64,000 bases of DNA from CAYVOV01 sp964453525 (GCA_964453525.1 CAYVOV010000003.1:62001-126000), one strand, 5' to 3'. Counted from the first letter of the stretch, positions 25,664-34,749 are shown. The notes: generated by a model from the letters alone, not told the origin. Numbers and translations: made by a program.

Positions 25664-26329
25664 TTATTTAACCACTCTATAACTCAAATGCAAGTATTTT
25701 CCGTCGAGTAACTCGCAGGTTATCGGCTCAAGCTCAATATTCCCGCCCTCAAGCTCAAGGCGCTCGAACAGCTTGCCGGATTTTTTACCGACCAGGAAAG
25801 GGTGCACCAGCAGGCTTATTTCGTCAATCAGACCTTTCTCCAGCAGAATGCCATTAAGGGTAGGCCCGGCGTCGATAAAAACCGTCCCGGCGCCCAATTC
25901 ATCCTGAAGAATCTCGAACGCTCTCTCATAATTTACATAATCTTCGCCACAACTATAATAGCTGCAGTCCCTTTCCTCAAGGTATTGAAGGTAGTCCCGG
26001 CCGGTCTTTTCCGATACCAGCACAACGATATCTTTACAGAATTCGACCCGCCTCAGGTAATGTAATAACCCCATTAAAACACCTTTTGTATCCGGTACTA
26101 CCCAGTAAGGTAAGCTGGCATCCTTTTCCGGCTTGGTAAAGTCAGATTTCTCCTCAGGCGGTATTTCCACGCCGAACATATCTATTCCCATTTTGATGGT
26201 ATTGGAGCCGACAAGCTGAACATCTGCCGCGTATCTACCGGCTATCCGGTAATGCAGTTCCATATTCACGTCAAAACCCAGCATGGCTCCGTCCAGACTA
26301 ACTGAGTTGTGCATAACTGCTTTCAGCAT
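25664..26329 (-). CDS. RibD C-terminal/dihydrofolate-reductase-like protein
   Basis: 221 residues. LKAVMHNSVSLDGAMLGFDV, ADVQLVGSNTIKMG, GAGTVFIDAGPTLNGILLEKG and LIDEISLLVHPFLVGKK are the motifs of the RibD C-terminal reductase fold, which is homologous to DHFR and uses NADPH. The deaminase half of RibD is absent. Many stand-alone members reduce pterins or unknown carbonyl compounds, so a riboflavin role should not be assumed. It lies between grdE and the WUHGA selenoprotein, in the same direction. Confidence 0.8.
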   Translation of the reverse strand: MLKAVMHNSVSLDGAMLGFDVNMELHYRIAGRYAADVQLVGSNTIKMGIDMFGVEIPPEEKSDFTKPEKDASLPYWVVPDTKGVLMGLLHYLRRVEFCKDIVVLVSEKTGRDYLQYLEERDCSYYSCGEDYVNYERAFEILQDELGAGTVFIDAGPTLNGILLEKGLIDEISLLVHPFLVGKKSGKLFERLELEGGNIELEPITCELLDGKYLHLSYRVVK

Positions 26330-26415
26330 AGTTTTTTCTTCCCTTAATTCTTAGCCGTCTTCAACCAATATATTACAGCATTCCCCAATCAATCAATTAT
26401 ACGAGGAAAGATGAC

Positions 26416-26450
26416 AAAGGTGCAGGAGAGGGTCCTCTCCTGCACCTTTT
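26416..26450. terminator. strong hairpin after the WUHGA selenoprotein gene
   Basis: AAAGGTGCAGGAGAG (26416-26430) and CTCTCCTGCACCTTT (26435-26449) form a 15 bp perfect stem around GGTC. On the plus strand it is followed by a short T run; on the minus strand, the direction of the gene ending at 26475, by TTTG. It probably terminates or insulates that gene from the next. Confidence 0.65.
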
Positions 26451-26474
26451 TAGATTTTCAGAGATACAGGTACG

Positions 26475-28238
26475 CTACCGCCACACGTCTATTCCGAAGG
26501 CAGCATCGACGTTTGGCACGCGGCCACCGCCCCACAGCGATACCTCCTCACCGCCGCCGGTAACGATTATACATGCCTGATACGGGTCATTCATTGCCGG
26601 CACCATGGCATCATCGGGCAGCTCTTTCCAGGGCTTCCCGGAAACCCTCTCAATCCCTTTCCAGGCATTGGTCCAGACATCCGGCCAGGAATGGGTCCTG
26701 TACTCGGCTACAGTCATGAAGCTTTTCTGGTAGAGCCACTCATAGACATCGTCCTTCGATTTGAATCCGCACTCGTAGAGGTGATATGCCATCTCGGGAA
26801 GCATAAGAAAGGTGAAGCCGCCCTCGCTGCCTCTCCAGAAACTGGGGAGTAGATATTCGAGCCAGTTCTTCGGGCCGGGCACGCCCTTGACACCGAGACG
26901 TCGGGCAATCCCGCCGTGTCCGCTCTTCTGGAATGCCCGGTATCCGCCCGGTGAGAACTGCGAACCCTGCCAGCCACCTCCCTGTCCTGCTCCCATGTGG
27001 ACAATACAGCTTTCATCTTTCTTGAAGTCGTACTCTTCGTTCAGTCCCTTCCATCCCGGCGGCAGTGCTTCGGCATTCTCGGGGAAGCAATTATTAGCAG
27101 TGTTCCCCCAGACACCGCAATTGTTTGCGGCAGGAATGTTGCCACCAAGGTTACGCCACATAAGGTCGGCAGCCCGTCCGAGTGCCCTGTTCGATGGATT
27201 GCCTGGACCAAGGACGTTGACATCGAAGTTCATGCCGACTTCCTTGGCGATTGGCCCGCTGATAACGAATTGCTGGCCGCCGCGACCGTCACCGCAGCCG
27301 CCGCCTGCTTCGGCCATCGCCAGTAAAATGGGCATATGCTCCGGACTGCAACCCGCCATCACGCCGATAGTGGCTATCTTCTCAACGGTAGCTTTTCTTG
27401 CCATCGGCAGGAACCGGCAGGGGTCGCCCTTCTTCCCGGTTCTGCCCATCTGGGTCTGCCTGTCATCTACCCGGTGGTCGGTCTGGAAGGTGAGGATTTC
27501 GTCAGGCTTGTGACTGGTGCCTTTCAGCATCTTCTCCACCCGTTCCTCGGTGGGGAGTACTATCGGGAGGCCATCGGTATATTTGCAGATAGGAGCGCCC
27601 TGAAGCGTCGGGATGATTTCGGTCTGGGTGAAGAACTCATAAGCTTCATCTATAGTTCCCTCGAAGATTATCCTCTCATCAGGTTCATTCCATATCCCCT
27701 TTTCCTTCTCCTTGTCGGTCAGAGGAGTTACCAGGGCGTCCATCATCGGCTGGATAAACCTGTCAACATCTTCAGGACCGGGGAGAGTCCGGGAAACGTG
27801 TATCGTCCGTATGTTGGGAACGCCGGACAGCTTGGCTGCTTGCCTGAAGCATTCTTCCTGGTCCGGGTAGATAATCAGGACCATCGGAATACCCGCCTTC
27901 TCAATGGTTACTAACTGGGGCAACTGCTCCCAGATAGCTCCATGTCACCAGACAACACCGCGGATAAGGGCATCCGCCGTTTTCATCTCCTCTTCTGAAA
28001 GGGCACTGCTGCCGGCAACTGTCCTGTGCTCGGCTGCGAAGGTAATTTTCCAGTTTACCTGAGGATAATCAATCGGTAATCTTTTGGTCAGCGGAATGAT
28101 GATATCCTGCTCACCGCCGGCCCCGATGCTGAAATAGATTTCTTTGCCATCGATGGAATCGAGCCGTGGAGAAAGAGGATACTGTTCCACAGGGTCCTGG
28201 ATACCAAGCGGGTTGAGAAATTTGTATTTGTCTGCCAT
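26475..28238 (-). CDS. UGSC-superfamily-like selenoprotein with WUHGA motif
   Basis: 587 residues if the in-frame TGA at 27945-27947 encodes selenocysteine (Sec98). The frame before it ends MKTADALIRGVVW and resumes HGAIWEQLPQLVTIEKAGIP with no other interruption. Residues 60-200 resemble the UGSC-motif family, in which a Rossmann-like strand ends in U/C-G-S-C followed by VxxAxxLEKxGIPTV; here the motif is U-H-G-A. The long C-terminal region (KATVEKIATIGVMAGCSPEH; VLGPGNPSNRALGRA; NNCGVWGNTANN) matches an extension seen in longer family members. Enzymatic role unknown. ATG follows GAAAGGA. It has its own promoter and terminator. Confidence 0.85.
27911..27947 (-). promoter_or_regulatory. candidate SECIS hairpin of the WUHGA gene
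   Basis: On the minus strand CTATCTGGG (from 27937) faces CCCAGTTAG (to 27911): eight base pairs with a single T-T mismatch around a 9-base loop (AGCAGTTGC). The loop begins 17 bases after the TGA, about the distance in E. coli fdhF. Judged by eye. Confidence 0.5.
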
Positions 28239-28317
28239 TCTAGTTCCTTTCTTTAATTTTTTCAAACCTGTGTGAAATCAATCATAGAATAACGATTAAT
28301 ATTCAGGCATGTGCAGT

Positions 28318-28347
28318 ATTCTAGCATAATACGACTATTCCGCTCAA
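28318..28347 (-). promoter_or_regulatory. predicted promoter of the WUHGA selenoprotein gene
   Basis: Minus-strand TTGAGC (28342-28347) and TAGAAT (28318-28323) with 18-base spacing, about 75 bases before the ATG. It suggests transcription independent of the upstream NifU-like gene. Confidence 0.4.
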
Positions 28348-28462
28348 GTTAGTCTATTTTATCTGCAATAGAGTTTCATCGGAGTTCATGTTTCCGTTCG
28401 ACCGCACGAATTTCAGCATCCCTGGCTGCAGATTCTTAAACCAGCAGGGAGTATTCCCGGGC

Positions 28463-28867
28463 TCAGGAAGCCGCCCGGGCTTCGAAACGATTGAAGACGC
28501 GGTTCAGCAGTTCTATTGCCTGCCATGTTTTCCGGCGTACTGTTCCTCCGTCACTACCAATCGCCTCGAAAAACTGCTCTTTGTTTAACGCTTTTGCTTC
28601 TTTGATGGTTTTACCCCTTACAAGGTCGCAAAGGACTTCGACCACAACATTAGCCGTCGGGTCACAACTACACAGGTATTTGACATCGGTTATTACGTTA
28701 TCCGTAATCATAATATAGATATTCATGTAGTCCTTACCTGACTGGCCGCAGATAGATATTCCCTCAGCCTTGGTATCGATAAACATCGTGGGATTATCGA
28801 AAGACCCGGCGTTTTTAAAGCCGTTTTCAAGCAACTTCCTGTAAAATTCTGTCACTACTTCATCCAT
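28463..28867 (-). CDS. NifU-like scaffold protein, third Cys absent
   Basis: 134 residues. YMNIYIMITDNVITDVKYLC followed by CDPTANVVVEVLCDLVRGKT is the IscU/NifU N-terminal fold, which assembles Fe-S clusters on three cysteines. The first (SICGQSG) and second (LCSCDP) positions are present. The third, normally in a KLHC-type helix, is replaced in GGTVRRKTWQAIELL. It follows the desulfurase gene by 37 bases and is surely cotranscribed. A specialised sulfur or selenium carrier for this cluster is possible but unproven. Confidence 0.75.
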   Translation of the reverse strand: MDEVVTEFYRKLLENGFKNAGSFDNPTMFIDTKAEGISICGQSGKDYMNIYIMITDNVITDVKYLCSCDPTANVVVEVLCDLVRGKTIKEAKALNKEQFFEAIGSDGGTVRRKTWQAIELLNRVFNRFEARAAS

Positions 28868-28904
28868 TGATAAGCTTGTCCTCTTTCATCCGATTCTGCA
28901 GGAT

Positions 28905-30248
28905 TTATACGTAGGCACGCTCTTTGAAAACCTCGTGCAGGGTATCCAGGAAGACCCGGCATTCCTCTATTGTATTATAGAAATACAGGGAGACCCGGTA
29001 GGTCATTCTTTGCTCCATCGGCAGCCTTGGCCCGGTCCATCCCTGGCCGAACTCCTTGTTCAGATAAGAGTGGACGCAGAAAACGCCGTCTCTTATCATT
29101 ATGTTCCTTTTTTCACTCAGCTCTTCAGCTATCCCTATGGCGTTGGGCCGTTTAACCTCGAAGGTCAGTATCCCACCTCTCTTTCTTACATCGCCCGGAC
29201 CGAGTATCCTGAACCAGCCCAGATCACCGTAGCGCTCCAGAAGCTGCGCAGTCAGGAAGCCGTTCAGTCGCTCTTCCTGAGCGCCGATTCTATCCATACC
29301 TACTTTCTGCAGGTACTCGACGGCTGCCCCGGCAGCAATCTGGCCGGGGTAGTCCTGAAGCCCAACTTCGAATCTTTCAGGCGGCGGCAGGAGGGTATAG
29401 GCTTCATAGGTGGTATCAATAATAGTGTCGCCGCCGAGCATGGCGGGTAGAATAACATTTTCGGCTTCGTCTTCCTCGTGCAGCTCATGTCCGAGGAGTT
29501 CGGCTTTACCGTAAAGGACACCAACGCCTCTCGGTCCGCACATCTTATGTATCGAGAATGCCAGAAAATCCACGTCCAGGTCCTGGACATTCACAGCCCG
29601 GTGCGGTACTGTCTGGGCTCCGTCAAGCATCACCATTGCGCCGTAGCGGTGAGCGATACTAACCACTTCTTTTGCCGGTATCGTGTAGCCGGTCAGGTTC
29701 GAGGTATAACCCATGCTGACAAGCCTGACCCTGCCGCTTTCCAGCTTTTTCTCAAGTGCATCAAGGTCGAGGTTTCCATCCTGGTCTTCTTCAACAAATT
29801 CCGTTTTAATAAGCCCCTGTTTCTGCAACCTCAGCCAGGGAATCAGGTTTGAATTATGCTCCTTGTCAGTCAGCAGGACAACGTCGCCCGGCCTGAACCT
29901 GATACCAAGCGCCACGATGTTAATGGCATGGCTTGAATTCAGGGTAAATACTACTTCTTTCTCAGAGCTGGCATTTATGAAGTCCCTGATTATGGGCCGT
30001 GAACCTTTCATATTCCTCTCAGGGTCCCCGTCAATCCGGTCGGTAACTTCCCGGGCGAACCAGTGCCGGCTCCGGCCCTCCCCGCAGGCGGGGAAATCGT
30101 TGTAGTATTCGGTAAGGGCTCCGATAACCTGCCTCGGTACCAGCGTGTTACAGGCGTTATCAAAATAAACCGGAGGGTTGCCATTTTGCCGGTTTTTTAG
30201 TGCTGGAAAGTCTTCTCTGGTCCATGCCAGGGAGTCTTCGCCGGTCAA
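28905..30248 (-). CDS. group II cysteine desulfurase/selenocysteine lyase (class V aminotransferase)
   Basis: 447 residues from TTG at 30248, which has AAGGAG at six-base spacing; open sequence continues about 33 codons upstream without a better site. PVYFDNACNTLVPRQV, DKEHNSNLIPW, MLDGAQTVPH and the PLP lysine in SIHKMCGPRGVG are class V features. RDGVFCVHSY supplies the catalytic Cys position of SufS-type enzymes, and MTYRVSLYFYNTIEE closes the domain. It could release sulfur from cysteine or selenium from selenocysteine. Position just upstream of the NifU-like and selenoprotein genes favours a dedicated chalcogen supply role. Confidence 0.85.
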   Translation of the reverse strand: MTGEDSLAWTREDFPALKNRQNGNPPVYFDNACNTLVPRQVIGALTEYYNDFPACGEGRSRHWFAREVTDRIDGDPERNMKGSRPIIRDFINASSEKEVVFTLNSSHAINIVALGIRFRPGDVVLLTDKEHNSNLIPWLRLQKQGLIKTEFVEEDQDGNLDLDALEKKLESGRVRLVSMGYTSNLTGYTIPAKEVVSIAHRYGAMVMLDGAQTVPHRAVNVQDLDVDFLAFSIHKMCGPRGVGVLYGKAELLGHELHEEDEAENVILPAMLGGDTIIDTTYEAYTLLPPPERFEVGLQDYPGQIAAGAAVEYLQKVGMDRIGAQEERLNGFLTAQLLERYGDLGWFRILGPGDVRKRGGILTFEVKRPNAIGIAEELSEKRNIMIRDGVFCVHSYLNKEFGQGWTGPRLPMEQRMTYRVSLYFYNTIEECRVFLDTLHEVFKERAYV

Positions 30249-30473
30249 TGATGTCTCCTTCCTGAAACGATTACCATTATACAATTCGAGGGCATTCCTG
30301 TCCAATACGATAATATTAATCACCTTTCTCTGGGATTTTCCGCTCAACAGATAAAGGAGTGGTTGCTATAAAAGACCATATCCCAAATGGGACTAAAACA
30401 ACTAGCACTGATAGTTAAGAGACTCGATAAGGATGATTTTCGTTCGGACGGTGTGCTTGCCTTCTTTATCTTC

Positions 30474-31160
30474 TTAAACGGCAAGCTTTTTCAGGATTAG
30501 CTCGATGAATCCGTAGACATCGCTCTGTCTGTGAGCCCCTCTTATCCCGGTAATACGGGCAATATCCGCGTATTCCTGAATCCGCCGGTCCTGCTCCATT
30601 GATAACAGGTCAGCAGGAGCCAGCCCCTTATCTTTCAGTACCGCTGCCACCGCATTTTCTATCTCATCGGTGATATCCGGTGCTTCGCTGAACTCACCAT
30701 TAAAATAGGGATTGTCTCTGTCATATTTGGTGAATTCCTTCTTTCCGCCAGCCTCAAACGTCCCCTCGTATCCTTCCACTTCCAGTTCCAGATTGTAGGA
30801 CTTAACCGAACCATCACCGACTATCAACAGACGGCTGATATCCATCGGTGTCCGTTCAATCATCTGCAATTCAGGATAATCGATGCCCAGGTCAAGCACC
30901 AGTCTTCCCCTGTCTTCGATGCGCCTGATAACGTAATACCTGAGCAGGTTGGCTGCATCACCATCTACCGATACCACTTCCCGCCACCCGTCTTTCCACT
31001 GCAGCATCAGATAATATTTCGCCTGAGAAATTTCCGGCGGCGGACTACACAGGCCGGCATCAGCCAGGGATGCCTGCAATACCGTGCCTATCTCGCCGGA
31101 TTCAAGCCGTTTCCCGGTGCCGTCTTCATACTCAATTATCAGGCGTTTCAGCTTCCTCAT
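30474..31160 (-). CDS. conserved protein of unknown function
   Basis: 228 residues, not recognised. It is soluble and mixed alpha/beta, beginning KLKRLIIEYEDGTGKRLESG, with AKYYLMLQWKDGWREVVSVD, GRLVLDLGIDYPELQMIERT, and a helical C-terminus (DLLSMEQDRRIQEYADIARI). There is no signal peptide or membrane segment. Its start overlaps the HAD-like gene by four bases, and it is the last member of the dikinase-HAD operon, so it probably acts in the same pathway. A substrate-specific small subunit is one possibility. Confidence 0.7.
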   Translation of the reverse strand: MRKLKRLIIEYEDGTGKRLESGEIGTVLQASLADAGLCSPPPEISQAKYYLMLQWKDGWREVVSVDGDAANLLRYYVIRRIEDRGRLVLDLGIDYPELQMIERTPMDISRLLIVGDGSVKSYNLELEVEGYEGTFEAGGKKEFTKYDRDNPYFNGEFSEAPDITDEIENAVAAVLKDKGLAPADLLSMEQDRRIQEYADIARITGIRGAHRQSDVYGFIELILKKLAV

Positions 31161-31897
31161 TCCTTAAATCCTTTGATTATATTCTTCAGTTCGGAAAAAT
31201 GTTTCACTGTAAACTCAGCGGTGGACGGGCTGCGGTAGATAAAACCGATATAGTTGATTGTTTTCAGACCTCTCTTTTGTGCCGGGGTGATATCGGACCA
31301 CTCCTTGTCCCCGATTATCACCGCCTCGGCGGGCTTTATTCCACGCTCAAGCAGGTCTCCAACAAGTATATCGTAGAGGTCGCCCGTCTCTTTTGACGAG
31401 CCTTTGTACCTGGTATCCAGGGAGTTGTCCCGTAGATTGACTTTACCTTGGGGAGTAATGAACGACTCAAAATACTGCTTGATATTCTGGTTCTCAAGGA
31501 ACAGGCTTACCTGGTCGGTCCCTATCGGCCCGAAGGTTCTTTTCAATTCGGCAACAATTGATAGCTCGATTCCCTGGTCTTTGAAGTACTTTATGGCATC
31601 AACCGCTCCGTCTGCCGGTTTAATATACTTCTGCTCCATTTTAACGAACGTTGCCATTCCCTCCGGATGGCCATCGAAAACAAAACTGGCTATCTCATCC
31701 CGGTGGCCCTCCTTGACGGCCGACCAGGAACCGTACCTTTCCTTCAGGATACGCCATCTGTAGCAGCAGGCATCAATAAGTTCCGGTTGCCCCAGCTCTT
31801 TACAGGCATCTCCAATCATCCAGTAGGTACGCTCGGGAGTGCTGTCACAGAGCGTCTGCCCGAAATCAATACCAATCCATTTTGCTCTAATCGACAT
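31157..31897 (-). CDS. HAD-superfamily hydrolase-like protein
   Basis: 246 residues. Motif I is IDFGQTLCDST, with nucleophile Asp and the conserved Thr but Gly where phosphatases have the second Asp. Motif II Ser is in LSIVAEL, motif III Lys is probably in RYKGSSKETG, and the acidic motif IV is in VIIGDKEWSD. A missing acid/base Asp is typical of HAD dehalogenases and other non-phosphatase members, so plain phosphatase activity is doubtful. It lies 29 bases after the ATP-binding dikinase subunit. Confidence 0.8.
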   Translation of the reverse strand: MSIRAKWIGIDFGQTLCDSTPERTYWMIGDACKELGQPELIDACCYRWRILKERYGSWSAVKEGHRDEIASFVFDGHPEGMATFVKMEQKYIKPADGAVDAIKYFKDQGIELSIVAELKRTFGPIGTDQVSLFLENQNIKQYFESFITPQGKVNLRDNSLDTRYKGSSKETGDLYDILVGDLLERGIKPAEAVIIGDKEWSDITPAQKRGLKTINYIGFIYRSPSTAEFTVKHFSELKNIIKGFKE

Positions 31898-31926
31898 TTC
31901 CGAATGACACTTTACACCGGCAGATT

Positions 31927-32967
31927 TTATATACCGCTTCCGATTCCCGGTCCGCCTGAGAAACGGTTCAACATCAGGTCTACAATCTGGTCAGTAGTGC
32001 TTTTTTCCTGCGCTATCACCTCGGCGCGGGTCTGCAGCAGGACGATGCTGTCAGGTAACACGGCATCCTGGTCTACCGCCCATTCCACGTCCTGGGGAAC
32101 GCCGAAGTGATTCTCCAGTTTCTTTCCCAGTTCGGCTATTGCCTTTGCCTCTTCATCACTGAGACAGAAGGCAGAGCTTTTCTCCGGTGGTGTCTTCATC
32201 TCGGTTACTCCGGTCTTACCGGCGGTTATATACGCAGCTTTCGGCCCCAGCTTTTTCTCGATTATTTCCAGGGTATCCTTATCCAGAGTATAGATGTCCG
32301 GTGTCGAGCTACCGCCGACAACGCTTTCCCCGAGCCCCCAGTTTGCCTCGATTATCATCCGGGAAGCGTCTCCGGTGTTGGGGTCGGCAGTGAAAATTAT
32401 ACCGGCGGCTCTAGCGTTGACCATCTTCAGCACGGCAATACCGATAGGGTCGCTCTCCAGAGGCAGCGCCTTCTGCTTTCTGAAAGATAGCGACCTGGCA
32501 TTGAAGGTGCTTGCCCACACTTTCCTGATATTATCTATCAGTTCCAACTCGCCGGACACATTGAGACAGGTCTCATACTGTCCGGGGTGGCTTACCGGGC
32601 CGGAGGAACGCACCGAGACGGCAACTGCCGGAGCATTACACTTCCGGCACAGTTCCCGGTAATGCTGGACTACTTCCTCCTTTATCTGCTCCGGCATATC
32701 TGCCGATTCCACTGCCCGGCGTATACCGGCACTCAACTCATCTAATTTTGTTGCTTCGCTGCCGGACCGGTTCAGGTGTTTTTGAACCTCGTCGGTGGCT
32801 CCCGTCCTGTCCATAAAATCCAGGTAAGCATCTACGGACAGGGCAAATCCACCCGGGATAGGCAGCCCCAGTCCTGCCATCTCACCTAGGTTGGCGCACT
32901 TATTACCGACCTGCTCTTTATGTTCCCTTCTTAGTTCTTCAAGCCAGAATATCCATTTCCCGGACAT
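31927..32967 (-). CDS. PEP synthase-type ATP-binding subunit (PpsB-like)
   Basis: 346 residues corresponding only to the N-terminal nucleotide-binding domain of PEP synthase/pyruvate phosphate dikinase: VGNKCANLGEMAGLGLPIPG, VSVRSSGPVSHPGQYETCLN, GIIFTADPNTGDASRMIIEA, QDVEWAVDQD. No phosphohistidine or PEP-binding barrel domain is present. The size equals the roughly 40 kDa subunit of phenylphosphate synthase. With the neighbour at 32998 it would transfer the beta-phosphoryl group of ATP onto that protein's histidine. Substrate unknown. Confidence 0.85.
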   Translation of the reverse strand: MSGKWIFWLEELRREHKEQVGNKCANLGEMAGLGLPIPGGFALSVDAYLDFMDRTGATDEVQKHLNRSGSEATKLDELSAGIRRAVESADMPEQIKEEVVQHYRELCRKCNAPAVAVSVRSSGPVSHPGQYETCLNVSGELELIDNIRKVWASTFNARSLSFRKQKALPLESDPIGIAVLKMVNARAAGIIFTADPNTGDASRMIIEANWGLGESVVGGSSTPDIYTLDKDTLEIIEKKLGPKAAYITAGKTGVTEMKTPPEKSSAFCLSDEEAKAIAELGKKLENHFGVPQDVEWAVDQDAVLPDSIVLLQTRAEVIAQEKSTTDQIVDLMLNRFSGGPGIGSGI

Positions 32968-32997
32968 AATTTATCTCTCCCTGCATTTAAGTGGAGG

Positions 32998-34683
32998 TCA
33001 GACCTGCTCCAGGATATAGACCAGCCCGAGGTCGCCATCGACCTTCAACCTGTCACCGGTCTTTATCTTGCTTGTCGCCTCCAGGCAGCCGACCACCGCC
33101 GGAATTCCGTACTCCCGCGCCACGATTACGGCGTGAGAGAGGGCACCGCCACCATCGGTAACAATGCCGCTTATTATCTCGAAGGAAGGAGTCCACAGGG
33201 CGCTTGTCCCCGATGCCACCAGTATCTCCCCCCGCTGAATCTCACCCAGCCTGTCTTCACTCGTTATTACCCGGGCGATACCTTCCACAACGCCGGGGGC
33301 CGCCGCGGCGCTGTAGAGGTCTGCCTTGATATCCTCTCTGACAATGGGAGTCGCCGTGGCTACGGTAATCACAGGGTCTTTCCTCACCACCTCCTGCACC
33401 AGGCCGATATTGCCGTAGTGAGGCCTGGGGGTGATTTTACAGTAGCCCTCCCATTCCTTCTTGCGCTGGTCAACATATTTGTGGAGCTTCACCTTACCCA
33501 TCGGTATCAGGGCTTTCTCAATCTCAACCGCAATCAGGAAATAGACGTCCTCAGGCTCATCGATTACCCCGGCCCGGGCAAAGCGCTCCCCTATCTCCCT
33601 GGTTATCCACCGTCCGATGGCATGACAGTAAAGGTCAAGGTAGTAGTTATGGTCCTCGCTCCAGTAGCAGGCTTTCTGAGCGGCTTTCATCAGGGCGCTG
33701 AACCATCCTCTCTGGCCAGCAGCTACTCCAGATAGGACTTCGTTTTCCGTTTCCTCTCTTTCCTTGACTGCCTGTTTCCTTCTTTCGTCTATCGTTGAAG
33801 CTCCTCCGGTATTGATAGCAATCTTTATTGCCGGGACACCCAGGCTGGGTTTCTCAATCCAGTTTGGCGTTGCCCAGTCAAGCATTCGTTCGTTCCGCCA
33901 GCCGTAAATCTCCAGGGAATCACGGTATTCCTTGAGCCAGGCACGCCCGTTTTCACTATCTTCAAGCTTATCAATCACCGCCTCGTTGTCCTCTGTGTTA
34001 CGGAAAATTTCAGCGAGACCCATTTTCACCGCCCGGCTGGCGAGACGCCAGATTTCCTTGTTGAACTGGAATACTGTGCTGTCATAGCCGGCCATCAGCC
34101 TGGCAAATCTGGCATCACTGTGACCGAAGCCGAGCAACTCGCGGCACATCTGGTCGAACAGGCCGAAAAGGTAGTAAGCCGGCATCATCAGCTCCATGTG
34201 GATGTCCCACTGTTTTCTGGTCACCTGCAGATAATCGTCGAACAGGTCAAGGAGGTCGACATTACTTATCCGGCCGATATCCTCATACTTTTCAAGTCCG
34301 TAGTCCGACTTCAGCTTCTGATAGATATCCATAATCTCTGTTTTTCGCTGTTCCCAGATAGCATCGAAGTCCTCGATATACGGTCTTATCCTCTCTCTGA
34401 ATACCGGCTCACGCTCTTTTGCCTCCTCTTCCGTGGTCTCGATTACGGCAAGGTAGGGGTAACCATCGATGTACCTGACATCCCAGCCTTTGGTCGTCGG
34501 CAGGGAGAGCCGCTCGGCAAGGCGCTGTATCGAGCGGTAACACCAGCGTCCCCAGCTCTCAATGAAGTAAAGCGGTTTCCAGGGTGGGGTGCCGTGGGCG
34601 AGGTCGGCGAGGAAGACGGTATAGTTTTCGGTATCGTTCTTCTCATCATATTCGAACTGGGTTACCCCGTAGACAACCGCCAT
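32998..34683 (-). CDS. PEP synthase-type phosphohistidine subunit (PpsA-like)
   Basis: 561 residues from ATG 34683, five bases behind AAGGAGG. The last 100 residues are the PEP-utilising swivelling domain with the phospho-acceptor His near 517 in GGGALSHAVIVAREYGIPAVVG. The preceding 450 residues are helical and match no domain I can name, but occupy the position of the substrate-binding part of phenylphosphate synthase PpsA or rifampin phosphotransferase. The PEP-binding TIM barrel is missing, so this is not a PEP synthase. First gene of a four-gene operon with the ATP-binding subunit, HAD-like and unknown proteins. Confidence 0.82.
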   Translation of the reverse strand: MAVVYGVTQFEYDEKNDTENYTVFLADLAHGTPPWKPLYFIESWGRWCYRSIQRLAERLSLPTTKGWDVRYIDGYPYLAVIETTEEEAKEREPVFRERIRPYIEDFDAIWEQRKTEIMDIYQKLKSDYGLEKYEDIGRISNVDLLDLFDDYLQVTRKQWDIHMELMMPAYYLFGLFDQMCRELLGFGHSDARFARLMAGYDSTVFQFNKEIWRLASRAVKMGLAEIFRNTEDNEAVIDKLEDSENGRAWLKEYRDSLEIYGWRNERMLDWATPNWIEKPSLGVPAIKIAINTGGASTIDERRKQAVKEREETENEVLSGVAAGQRGWFSALMKAAQKACYWSEDHNYYLDLYCHAIGRWITREIGERFARAGVIDEPEDVYFLIAVEIEKALIPMGKVKLHKYVDQRKKEWEGYCKITPRPHYGNIGLVQEVVRKDPVITVATATPIVREDIKADLYSAAAAPGVVEGIARVITSEDRLGEIQRGEILVASGTSALWTPSFEIISGIVTDGGGALSHAVIVAREYGIPAVVGCLEATSKIKTGDRLKVDGDLGLVYILEQV

Positions 34684-34749
34684 CTTTTCCTCCTTGTCCT
34701 CAAATCCGTGTCTCAAACCAGCAGGAGATGAACAACCGCAATAATAAAA

